Source of the DNA: JBCCGR01 sp039029195
GTDB taxonomy: Bacteria > Pseudomonadota > Alphaproteobacteria > Rhizobiales > Rhizobiaceae
DNA length: 61,593 nt
Assembly (NCBI GenBank): GCA_039029195.1
Contig: JBCCGR010000026.1
Span: 1-61,593, forward strand
Direction of reading: 5' to 3'
This document shows, one piece after another, positions 8,117-15,765 of the stretch (positions within the stretch are counted from its first letter, which is position 1; each line of letters starts with the position of its first letter). The notes under the pieces were generated by a model, which did no database searches, was not told where the DNA came from, and was given only the letters and a program-made list of their open reading frames with translations. Made by a program: the position numbers and the translations under genes.

Positions 8117-9027
8117 TCCAGCATCTCGCTGACGGCATACTTGTGGGCTCCGTCCTCTCCCTTGGCGCCATCGGCTTGACCATGGTCATGCACATGCTGC
8201 GCTTTGCAAACTTCAGCCACGCGGAACTTCTTTCGGTCGGCGCCTATTCAGCGCTGGTTTTCGACGCCGTGTTTGCAGCAATCTTTCCGTTTTTGGCAGT
8301 CAAGATTGGTCCGTTATCCATGACGGTGGCATTGGCGCTCGCCATGGTTTTGGCGATTGTCATCACTGGATTTTCCGCGTTGCTTATCGACCGTCTGGTG
8401 TTTCGCCGTGTGCGTGAAAAGGGCGCTGAACTTTCCATGGTGTTCGCCTCATTTGGCGTTGCTCTGGTCATTCGCAACGTCATTGGCCTTGCGTTTGGAT
8501 TGGAAACAAACCTCTACTCCAAAGACATCATTTTTGCCGTCGCGGTAAGCCGCGATCCGCTTCTGCTGATCAAACCTGATCAGGTGTTTACGCTCATTGC
8601 GGCAATTGTAATCATGTTTGGACTGCATCTCGTTTTGTCTCGCACAACGCTTGGCTACGCGTTTCGGGCTGTCGCTGAAAATCCGGGCCTGGCGCAGGTT
8701 AATGGGATCCGGTTGAGCCGCATGATTGCCCTTGTGTGGATTATCGGTGGCGGACTCGCGGCCATTGCCGGTGTTTTTTATGGTCTCACCAACCAGATAA
8801 GCCCCATTATTGGCCGCGACCTGGTGCTGCCGATCTTCGCAGCAACCATTGTTGGTGGCATCGGCAGCGTCTATGGCGCAGTTGCCGGAGGATTCATCGT
8901 CGGAATTGCCGCCAATGTTTCGCTCGTTGTGCTGCCATCGGGATATATTCCATCGATCCCGTTCATGATCATCCTGGCCGTCCTTTTGATCCGGCCCAAT
9001 GGATTGTTCGGCGAGGTCCGCACATGA
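8113..9027 (+). CDS. Branched-chain-amino-acid-type ABC transporter permease (LivH-like)
   Basis: A 304-residue integral membrane protein with about eight hydrophobic helices. It shows the LivH hallmarks: NFSHAELLSVGAYSA near the first helices, FRAVAENPGLAQVNGI before the coupling helix, and GGIGSVYGAVAGG near the end. It forms half of the membrane channel with the LivM-like protein. The gene begins in the livF stop (ATGA) and ends in the start of livM. Confidence 0.93.
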   Translation: MIQHLADGILVGSVLSLGAIGLTMVMHMLRFANFSHAELLSVGAYSALVFDAVFAAIFPFLAVKIGPLSMTVALALAMVLAIVITGFSALLIDRLVFRRVREKGAELSMVFASFGVALVIRNVIGLAFGLETNLYSKDIIFAVAVSRDPLLLIKPDQVFTLIAAIVIMFGLHLVLSRTTLGYAFRAVAENPGLAQVNGIRLSRMIALVWIIGGGLAAIAGVFYGLTNQISPIIGRDLVLPIFAATIVGGIGSVYGAVAGGFIVGIAANVSLVVLPSGYIPSIPFMIILAVLLIRPNGLFGEVRT

Positions 9028-9974
9028 TGGGCTTCATTTCCTACGCCGTGTTTTTCACAACCATTGCCTCTATTCTGGCGATTGCTGTGCTGGGCCTAAA
9101 TTTGCAGTGGGGCAATACCGGCCTGTTTAACGGCGGCGTTGTGGCGTTCTTTGGCGCGGGTGCTTACGGAACGCTCATTCTGGGTGGGTCACCACAGGCG
9201 GACCATATCGGCGGCTTCAACATTTTTTATCCGCTTGCCCTGTTCGGTGGCATGGTAATCGCTGGATTGCTGGCATGGGTCGTTGGAATTCTGACGCTCA
9301 GGCTACGTCATGATTATCTGGCAATTGCTACATTCGGCATCGCGGTCACCTTCGAAAACATCATGCGTAACGCTGAAAGTCTGGCGGGTGGAGCGAAAGG
9401 CGTACGGGGCTTTGAGCGTCCGCTTCGCGCATGGATCGGTGATGGCTTCGCCTACAATCTGATCTTTCTTGTCGTTGTGCTGATCCTGCTCTTTCTCGCT
9501 TATCGCTTCCTGCAACATCTGGTTCAATCGCCTTTCGGGCGATTGTTAAGGGCAATTCGTGAAGACGAAGAGGTGGCACTTTCTCTGGGCAAATCGCCGG
9601 CTCGCATTCGTCTGACTGCTTTTGTCACCGGTTCGGTGATCATGGGGTTATCAGGCGGTCTATATGCCACATTTTATGCATTTATCAGTCCGCAGGACGT
9701 GCTGCCCACGCTGACGTTTCAGATTTGGGCGATGCTTATTGTCGGAGGCGCTGGCAATGCGCGTGGAGCGGTTTTTGGGGCGTTCCTGATTTGGGGGGCA
9801 TGGACCGCAAGCGGCTGGATCTTGTCACGTTTTGCGCCAATCGATTTGCAGCTTTACACCGGTTCCATCCAGTATGTCCTCATCGGAGCCGTAATTGTCG
9901 GCATGCTGCTGTGGCGGCCTCAGGGCCTGTTGCCAGAGCGGCTGGTCGTTTCGCAGTCGGGAAAACCCACATAA
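9024..9974 (+). CDS. Branched-chain-amino-acid-type ABC transporter permease (LivM-like)
   Basis: A 316-residue multi-helix permease with the LivM pattern: LNLQWGNTGLFNGGVVAF near the N-terminus, LRLRHDYLAIATFG in the middle, and LRAIREDEEVALSLGK at the ATPase-coupling loop. I place the start at the ATG at 9024, overlapping the LivH stop; a reading that starts at 8736 runs through the LivH gene and is not credible. It is the second channel subunit. Confidence 0.92.
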   Translation: MMGFISYAVFFTTIASILAIAVLGLNLQWGNTGLFNGGVVAFFGAGAYGTLILGGSPQADHIGGFNIFYPLALFGGMVIAGLLAWVVGILTLRLRHDYLAIATFGIAVTFENIMRNAESLAGGAKGVRGFERPLRAWIGDGFAYNLIFLVVVLILLFLAYRFLQHLVQSPFGRLLRAIREDEEVALSLGKSPARIRLTAFVTGSVIMGLSGGLYATFYAFISPQDVLPTLTFQIWAMLIVGGAGNARGAVFGAFLIWGAWTASGWILSRFAPIDLQLYTGSIQYVLIGAVIVGMLLWRPQGLLPERLVVSQSGKPT

Positions 9975-9996
9975 TCAACTTAAAAGGGAGTAGAAA

Positions 9997-11268
9997 ATGT
10001 CTGGACTAAAACACTACAAATTGGCGGGCCTGGCCTTTGGCCTCGCAATCGGCATCGCTGGGGCGAGCACTCAGGCTCAGGCTCAAAGTTGCACGACCAA
10101 AATCGGTGCTGTTCTTCCCACATCCGTGGATTGGGGCAAGCCAATTGCCGCGACCGCGCAGTTTGTCGTCGATCAGGTGAACGAGGCAGGCGGCGTGCAC
10201 GGCTGCAAGATCGAGATGGTTCTGCGCGACAGCCAGGTGGACCCGAAGGTTGGGGTGGACGCGGCCAAGGCACTGGTTGACCTTGACGGCGTGCAGGTGC
10301 TTCTGGGTGCGGTATCAAGCGGTGTTTCCATGCCGATCCTCACATCGGTGACCGTACCTGCCGACGTGGCGCAGTTCTCCTGCTGTTCCTCTTCGGGCGC
10401 ATTTACCGGCTTGGCTGCCGAAGGCAAGACCAAAGGCCTTTGGTTCAGAACATTCGCAACTTCAGGTGTTCAGGCCGCAGTCGGTGCGAAAGTCGCCAAG
10501 GACAATGGATATAAATCCGTAGCTGTCGTCTATAAAAACGACGATTGGGGTCAGGACATCGGCAAGCTTGTCGCCGGATATCTGGAGGCCCAGGGCATCA
10601 AGGTTACAGGTTCGATTGCGATCAACGACGGCCAGCCCTCCTATCGGGCAGAGGTAACCCAGGCGCTTGGTGGCAACCCCGAGGCAGTTTATCTCGCAAT
10701 CTACCCGACTGAAGGCAGTCTTGTGGTCCGTGAATGGCTGTCGCTGGGCGGCACGCAGAACATGATCCTCGCCAATTCTTTAAAATCAGATGAGTTCCGC
10801 AACAATGTCGGGCTGCAATATCTCGGCAACGCCCATGGAACCGATACGGCATCTCCACGGGTCGATTCCGCCAATGCCTTTGTTGTCAGATACAAAGAGC
10901 ACTTCAAATCAGAGCCAAACGGTCCGGGCCTTGCCAACAGCTATGACGCCACAATGATTGCACTTCTGGCGATGCAGGCAGCCGGCAAGGATGCAAAGGG
11001 AACGGATATTGCGGCCAGTGTGGCCCGTGTCACTGACCCGAAAGGCGCGCCGGTGACTGCAGATGCCGCAGGATTTGCTGCCGCCAGCAAGGTCTTTGCC
11101 GATGGTGGAAATGTGCTCTACCAAGGCGCGACCGGCAATGTGCGGTTCGATAAAAACGGCGATGTATCCGCTCCGGCTGTGATCTGGAAGTTCACTGATT
11201 CAGGCACCGCGGAAGACAGCTATGTGACCCTCCAGGAAGTCGACGCTTTGATGACGGGCGGCAACTGA
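9997..11268 (+). CDS. ABC transporter periplasmic substrate-binding protein (LivJ/amide-binding type)
   Basis: A clear Sec signal peptide (hydrophobic stretch, cleavage after AQAQA, about residue 28) precedes a type I periplasmic binding fold of 423 residues. Family marks are KIGAVLPTSVDWGK, AKALVDLDGVQVLLGAVSSG and YKNDDWGQD. It captures the substrate and delivers it to the LivHM/FG-like complex. A strong Shine-Dalgarno (AAGGGAG) precedes the ATG, 22 bp after livM. The ligand cannot be read: this family binds branched-chain amino acids, amides, aromatic acids or urea. The linked reductases suggest a carbonyl or amide compound rather than a plain amino acid. Confidence 0.9.
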   Translation: MSGLKHYKLAGLAFGLAIGIAGASTQAQAQSCTTKIGAVLPTSVDWGKPIAATAQFVVDQVNEAGGVHGCKIEMVLRDSQVDPKVGVDAAKALVDLDGVQVLLGAVSSGVSMPILTSVTVPADVAQFSCCSSSGAFTGLAAEGKTKGLWFRTFATSGVQAAVGAKVAKDNGYKSVAVVYKNDDWGQDIGKLVAGYLEAQGIKVTGSIAINDGQPSYRAEVTQALGGNPEAVYLAIYPTEGSLVVREWLSLGGTQNMILANSLKSDEFRNNVGLQYLGNAHGTDTASPRVDSANAFVVRYKEHFKSEPNGPGLANSYDATMIALLAMQAAGKDAKGTDIAASVARVTDPKGAPVTADAAGFAAASKVFADGGNVLYQGATGNVRFDKNGDVSAPAVIWKFTDSGTAEDSYVTLQEVDALMTGGN

Positions 11269-11282
11269 TCTGCAAACAAATT

Positions 11283-11309
11283 CCTGATCCGCCAAATTGG
11301 TGGATCAGG
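11283..11309 (+). terminator. Hairpin after the ABC operon
   Basis: CCTGATCCGCC (11283-11293) and GGTGGATCAGG (11299-11309) form an 11-bp stem, with one G-U pair, around AAATT. It begins 15 bp after the binding-protein stop. No T-run follows, so it may stabilise the 3' end rather than terminate by itself. Confidence 0.5.
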
Positions 11310-11791
11310 ATCCAGTTCCCGAAAGGGGAGTGTGGGGATGGTTTCTGCACCCAGATTAGCGAGACCAATCCGGTGTACGCGGTCGGGCATTCTATGGGTG
11401 GCATTCCCATTGCTTTTGCCATGGCGAAGGCACCAAAAAAATTCAAGCAAGCCGCGACCCGCAGTAACAAGAACTAGACCTTCGTTCGATCCCCAATCGT
11501 TACAATCGCGAACGACTTGAACGCCTCTTGGCCAAAACAAAGACCACAATGATTGTTCGCCAAAAGCAGGCGGTTGAACACTGAGATCAAGTCCAGAGAG
11601 TTTATGGCGCCTAGGCACCCGTGACATGCTGCGGTGTGCGTGAGGATGGCTCACAAGGACAAGAATCCTCGCAAACGTATCTGGTCCAGCGCCCCGTTTT
11701 GAACGCTTTCACGAGAACATCAAGGGTGGTACAGACGCGTGTGCAAATAGACAAAGACTGGTGCACACGGTTCATGCTGTAACCCATTGCT
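11310..11791. other. Non-coding stretch with gene relic
   Basis: No intact gene is seen between the ABC operon hairpin and dusA. The only recognisable coding trace is the hydrolase-like fragment at 11346-11476. The remainder shows no RNA gene, repeat or clear promoter. Confidence 0.5.
11346..11476 (+). pseudogene. Alpha/beta-hydrolase remnant (nucleophile elbow)
   Basis: One frame reads NPVYAVGHSMGGIPIAFAMA followed by KAPKKFKQAA and a stop at 11475. GHSMGG is the nucleophile-elbow signature of esterases and lipases of the alpha/beta-hydrolase fold, and the surrounding strand-helix pattern fits as well. The preceding and following codons do not extend the fold and no start or ribosome site is present. 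The piece therefore looks like a decayed gene core of about 40 codons. A chance match is possible. Confidence 0.45.
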
Positions 11792-12808
11792 ATGTATCAT
11801 AAATCACTGAAAAATAGAGAAAAAATTTTTGCCGTCGCCCCGATGATGGACTGGAGCGACCGGCACTGCCGATATTTTCATCGACAGCTGAGCCGCCACG
11901 CATTGCTCTACACCGAAATGGTGGTGGCTGATGCGATTGTCCGCGGGGACCGTGAAAGGCTGCTCGGATTTGATGAAGCGGAGCATCCGGTGGCCCTGCA
12001 ACTTGGTGGCAGCAATCCCGATACACTTGTGGAAGCCACCCGCATTGCCACCCAGTTCGGTTATGATGAAATCAATCTGAATGTTGGTTGTCCGTCTGAC
12101 CGTGTTCAGTCAGGAACCTTTGGGGCCTGCCTGATGCGGACACCGCACCTGGTGGCGGATTGTATTGGTGCAATGCAAAAGGCGACGCATCTTCCCGTCA
12201 CGGTGAAGTGTCGCCTCGGCGTTGATGATCAGGACACGGAAACGGCGCTCGACAATCTTGCCGACGCAGTGCTTGATCAGGGATGCGACGCGCTCTGGGT
12301 CCATGCACGCAAGGCCTGGCTAAACGGTCTTAGCCCCAAAGAAAATCGCACAGTGCCACCGTTGGACTATGATCGTGTATTCCGTCTGAAAGAGCGACTG
12401 GGTGACGTGTTCGTCGGCATCAATGGTGGCATTGAAACACTGGATCAGGCGACGGAACTGGCCCGAAACGTTGATGGTACGATGCTGGGGAGAGCCGCTT
12501 ACCACACCCCCTCAATTCTGCTGGATGTGGATGAGCGTATTTACGGTGATCCACCACGAAACATTGATTTTTCAACCGTGTTTGATGCCATGAAGTCGCA
12601 CTCGGCCCGGCATTTGGAGCAGGGTAGGCGGATGAACCACATCACGCGCCACATGATTGGCCTGTTTCATGGACTTCCAGGAGCGCGGCGTTATCGCCAG
12701 ATCATGAGCGTCGAGGCGGCGAAGCCTGATGCCTCGCCGGACCTGCTTGATGCTGCACTGGTGGAGGTGGATCTGTCGGCAGCGGGTGAGGGACGTTCCG
12801 CCACCTGA
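11792..12808 (+). CDS. dusA: tRNA-dihydrouridine synthase A
   Basis: An FMN-dependent enzyme that reduces uridine to dihydrouridine in the D-loop of tRNA. The 338-residue protein has the DusA N-terminus (VAPMMDWSDRHCRYFHR), the catalytic-cysteine segment (NLNVGCPSDRVQSGTFGACL), the tRNA-binding HARKAWLNGLSPKENR segment, and the FMN phosphate loop GINGGI. The ATG at 11792 is the only good start. It stands alone: the flanking genes are a relic on the left and a convergent operon on the right. Confidence 0.95.
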   Translation: MYHKSLKNREKIFAVAPMMDWSDRHCRYFHRQLSRHALLYTEMVVADAIVRGDRERLLGFDEAEHPVALQLGGSNPDTLVEATRIATQFGYDEINLNVGCPSDRVQSGTFGACLMRTPHLVADCIGAMQKATHLPVTVKCRLGVDDQDTETALDNLADAVLDQGCDALWVHARKAWLNGLSPKENRTVPPLDYDRVFRLKERLGDVFVGINGGIETLDQATELARNVDGTMLGRAAYHTPSILLDVDERIYGDPPRNIDFSTVFDAMKSHSARHLEQGRRMNHITRHMIGLFHGLPGARRYRQIMSVEAAKPDASPDLLDAALVEVDLSAAGEGRSAT

Positions 12809-12825
12809 ACCGGATTTGAGCAGGA

Positions 12826-13530
12826 TCAATCAATCAGCGTCAGCCGGTCCCCGCGCTTTTCATACGCCGAAAGCGATTCAAGAAAAGTTTGCCCCAAAAG
12901 GCTTTGGCCCAGATCGCCGGGTTGCGCCACACTGACCCCGACCCGGGAACGCGATATGCTGCCAATGGAAAGCCGGTCTACAGTGGTCCGCGCGACACGC
13001 GTGACACCATTGGCAGTAGAAACCGGGATCGAATAATTCAATCGATCGAGCTCGATGCCAATCTTTCGCGCATCACGCGCCGATAGAACCACGTCGCTCG
13101 CCCCGGTATCGACAAGAAAGCGGACGGTCGCACCATCGATGTCGGCGCGGGCTTCAAAATGGCCGTTGGGTGCACGAATGAGCGTCACCCGGTTTGCGCC
13201 ATCAGTTGCAGTGCTGGAAATAGGACTGCCCGGAATGAGTCCGCCGGTGAACCGGCTTCCCACGTCTTGCAAATCAAAACGGAACACGTAGCCCGCCATC
13301 AGGATGAGCACAATTCCGATCCAGATTGCTGCATTGCGCGCTGCCTCACCCAGATTTGTCTGACCGCCAAGCAATCCGGCAGCAATCAAAATGCCCCAGC
13401 AGGACAGAGCGACAATGCGGGCAAAGTCGTGGTTTTCGATACCAAGAACCGTGCCGCCGTCGCCGGAAAGAATGAGCGCGATCAGCCCGAATCCGAGCGC
13501 TGCCATGAGCCACCAGAAAAGACGGCTCAA
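12826..13530 (-). CDS. TIGR02281-type membrane retropepsin-like aspartic protease
   Basis: A 234-residue protein with three hydrophobic helices (about 4-21, 38-55, 67-84) and a C-terminal retropepsin-like domain. The catalytic motif is VDTGAS, with Asp141. This matches the clan AA TIGR02281 family common in alphaproteobacteria; single-domain retropepsins act as dimers. The start is TTG at 13530, overlapping the DUF1289 stop, with GGGAGCAGGA just upstream; an ATG at 13506 is the alternative. It is the third gene of the cobS-DUF1289 operon. The substrate is unknown. Confidence 0.85.
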   Translation of the reverse strand: MSRLFWWLMAALGFGLIALILSGDGGTVLGIENHDFARIVALSCWGILIAAGLLGGQTNLGEAARNAAIWIGIVLILMAGYVFRFDLQDVGSRFTGGLIPGSPISSTATDGANRVTLIRAPNGHFEARADIDGATVRFLVDTGASDVVLSARDARKIGIELDRLNYSIPVSTANGVTRVARTTVDRLSIGSISRSRVGVSVAQPGDLGQSLLGQTFLESLSAYEKRGDRLTLID

Positions 13531-13763
13531 GCTTCCTGCTCCCGGCGTTCCCGCGCCATGCGCTGCCGGCGTGTCTCCCGGCGGGGCCTCCGCTCAACGG
13601 TTTCGAGGCGTATGGGCAATTCTTCCATCAGAGCTGTACGCTCCTGTGAGGAATAGCTGGTCCACTCCGTGATTTCATCGCGCGTGCGGCCACAGCCGAA
13701 GCAGTAGCCGGTTTTCATGTCGATAGAGCATACAAGGATGCACGGTGACTGGATCGATTCCAT
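13527..13763 (-). CDS. DUF1289 domain protein
   Basis: A 78-residue protein with the four-cysteine DUF1289 pattern SPCILVCSIDMKTGYCFGCG and the following RTRDEITEW, then a highly basic Arg-rich tail. The cysteines suggest a small metal- or cluster-binding fold; the function is not known. I use the ATG at 13763 because a longer frame would run into the cobS stop. It lies 5 bp after cobS and overlaps the protease gene. Confidence 0.85.
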   Translation of the reverse strand: MESIQSPCILVCSIDMKTGYCFGCGRTRDEITEWTSYSSQERTALMEELPIRLETVERRPRRETRRQRMARERREQEA

Positions 13764-13768
13764 GCGTG

Positions 13769-14545
13769 TTAGATAGCAACCAAAAAGCCGACGTAAAGGG
13801 CAATCTCGCAAATGATCTGTGTGGCGCCCAGCACATCACCTGTGTGGCCGCCTATCTGTTTTTCAGCAAGATGCGAAAACGCCCAAACGACAATTGCCGC
13901 CACAATGGCTCCGACGAGCACGGCAGCGATGGGTAGCGCGACGAATATGAGAACGATCGCGACTGCACCGCAAAAAAGCGCCGCCTTAAACACCTGATCA
14001 GCCTCCGGTTCGCCAAAACGTTCCGAAAGACCAGAGTACTTTGCCGGAAGCAGGAAACTCCACAGCCAGACCATGGCAAGCCGGCTGCCCGCAGCGGCAA
14101 AGAGCAACAGTGCTGCAGACCCCGCAGGGCCGAGTGACGCAAGGCTGCCGACAATCAGCGCCACACGCGCCATCATGGCAAAGATTAGCCCCAGCGTGCC
14201 GTAACTGCCAATGCGGCTGTCAGACATGATTTCGAGTTTTCGCTCCTTCGAGCCGCCGCCGAACCCGTCGCAGACATCCGCCAATCCATCTTCGTGCAAA
14301 GCGCCCTGAACCACCACAAGGGTGGCAAGTGCGAACACCGCCGTTGCCAGAGCGGGCAATGAGGTTTGTACCAGCAGGAGCAGAACCAGAATCGCTGGTA
14401 AGGACGAAACACACCCCGCGGCGGGAAGCGCCCAGGCAATTCGCCCGAAGTGCGGCTCCTTGTGCGCAAACCAGTGTTCAGGAACCGGAATCCGGGTGAG
14501 AAACCGCAGACAGGTCACAACATCATGAAGCTGATCTTTAATCAT
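13769..14545 (-). CDS. cobS: Adenosylcobinamide-GDP ribazoletransferase (cobalamin synthase; cobV in the P. denitrificans naming)
   Basis: An integral membrane enzyme that joins adenosylcobinamide-GDP to alpha-ribazole in the last steps of vitamin B12 synthesis. The signature segment HEDGLADVCDGFGGG and the early FLTRIPVP are present, with about six hydrophobic helices. I choose the ATG at 14545 (258 residues); a TTG at 14569 would add eight. It is divergent from cobT, whose product supplies the ribazole phosphate. The two genes together make the lower ligand loop, but no other cobalamin genes are in the window. Confidence 0.93.
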   Translation of the reverse strand: MIKDQLHDVVTCLRFLTRIPVPEHWFAHKEPHFGRIAWALPAAGCVSSLPAILVLLLLVQTSLPALATAVFALATLVVVQGALHEDGLADVCDGFGGGSKERKLEIMSDSRIGSYGTLGLIFAMMARVALIVGSLASLGPAGSAALLLFAAAGSRLAMVWLWSFLLPAKYSGLSERFGEPEADQVFKAALFCGAVAIVLIFVALPIAAVLVGAIVAAIVVWAFSHLAEKQIGGHTGDVLGATQIICEIALYVGFLVAI

Positions 14546-14575
14546 GTGATTTGCCTGTTTTGTTGCCAATCACGG

Positions 14576-14616
14576 GTCTCGCGAAACTGGTGTGCCGAAC
14601 TATGCCTTGGCGAGAC
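14576..14616. other. Inverted repeat in the cobS-cobT intergenic region
   Basis: GTCTCGC (14576-14582) is complementary to GCGAGAC (14610-14616). It lies in the roughly 160 bp between the divergent cobS and cobT starts. I looked for a cobalamin riboswitch B12 box and could not find a convincing one. A promoter-region operator is the more modest reading. Confidence 0.25.
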
Positions 14617-14706
14617 TGTCTGCGACCCGGAGAGACGTATTGAGGGATTGCAGGCGGCGCTGCAAGGCACTATCCATCGCGCTGAATTTTATGCGGGTAT
14701 TTTCTC

Positions 14707-15726
14707 ATGCAAAGCAACACCGGTCTTCCATTCGATGATTTTCGCGCCCTGCTTCGGGATCTGCCCGGGCCGGATACGGGCGCGGCGCAGGCCGTGTCAG
14801 AGCGGGATGTCCAGCTTACGAAACCAATCGGGTCGCTTGGACGGCTGGAAGAGATTGCCGTTTGGCTTGCCCAATGGTCAGGTCGAGCCCCGGCTGTGAA
14901 CCGGCCCTTGGTTGCGATATTCGCAGGCAATCATGGGGTGACCAAAAAAGGTGTTTCGCCGTTTCCGTCTGAGGTGACTGCTCAGATGGTCGCCAATTTT
15001 CAAAATGGCGGCGCGGCCATCAACCAGATCTGCGTTGCCCACGATCTGGGTCTGAAAGTGTTTGACCTCGCACTGGAAATGCCGACCGGCGATATCAGCG
15101 AGGAACCGGCCATGGATGAGCGCACCTGTGCCGCAACCATGGCTTTCGGCATGGAAGCGATTGCTGGTGGCACCGACCTATTGTGCATCGGTGAGATGGG
15201 GATCGGCAATACGACCATCGCCGCTGCAATCTACTACGCGATATTCGGGGGCAGCGCTGCGGATTGGGCGGGAGCGGGTACCGGGCACGACGCGGATGGC
15301 ATCGCGCTCAAGGCACAGATCATCGAGCAGGCAATCGAGCTCCACAAGGATCATCTGAAAGACCCGTTTGAACTCATGCGGCGGTTGGGCGGTCGCGAAA
15401 TTGCCGCGATGGTTGGGGCAATTCTCGCTGGTCGCGTCCAGCGCATCCCGGTGATTGTCGATGGATTTGTTGCAACGGCGGCAGCGGCAATTCTCCACAA
15501 GGCAGATCCGTCTGCGCTTGATCATTGCCTGTTTTCCCATGCATCTGCGGAACAGGCTCACGCGGCTGCACTTGCTGCGATGGGCAAGGAGCCGCTGCTT
15601 GATCTTGGCATGCGGCTCGGGGAGGGGACCGGAGCTGCGCTCGCAGCAGGTATCGTCAAGGCCGCCGCTCAGTGTCACACTGGAATGGCAACTTTTGCGG
15701 AAGCCGCCGTCAGCGACCGGGACTGA
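14707..15726 (+). CDS. cobT: Nicotinate-nucleotide-dimethylbenzimidazole phosphoribosyltransferase (cobU in the P. denitrificans naming)
   Basis: This cytosolic enzyme activates 5,6-dimethylbenzimidazole to alpha-ribazole phosphate for the lower ligand of B12. The 339-residue protein shows KPIGSLGRLEE, IFAGNHGVTKKGVSPFP, GEMGIGNTT, GAGTGHDADG and the C-terminal DLGMRLGEGTGA that carries the catalytic glutamate. All are diagnostic of this family. It is divergent from cobS and probably co-regulated with it. Confidence 0.96.
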   Translation: MQSNTGLPFDDFRALLRDLPGPDTGAAQAVSERDVQLTKPIGSLGRLEEIAVWLAQWSGRAPAVNRPLVAIFAGNHGVTKKGVSPFPSEVTAQMVANFQNGGAAINQICVAHDLGLKVFDLALEMPTGDISEEPAMDERTCAATMAFGMEAIAGGTDLLCIGEMGIGNTTIAAAIYYAIFGGSAADWAGAGTGHDADGIALKAQIIEQAIELHKDHLKDPFELMRRLGGREIAAMVGAILAGRVQRIPVIVDGFVATAAAAILHKADPSALDHCLFSHASAEQAHAAALAAMGKEPLLDLGMRLGEGTGAALAAGIVKAAAQCHTGMATFAEAAVSDRD

Positions 15727-15765
15727 GTTTCAGGAGCGACTTTCACAATCGAGGTTGCGGCGGTG

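Noticed and set aside
8736..9023. Extended N-terminus of the LivM-like permease
   Set aside because: This stretch lies within the LivH gene in another frame; the family N-terminus begins at 9024.
11332..11520. Short 62-codon frame after the ABC operon
   Set aside because: It has no ribosome site or family pattern; the hydrolase-like signal is in a different frame.
14546..14706. Cobalamin riboswitch between cobS and cobT
   Set aside because: The interval is short and no B12 box or the long paired core could be recognised.
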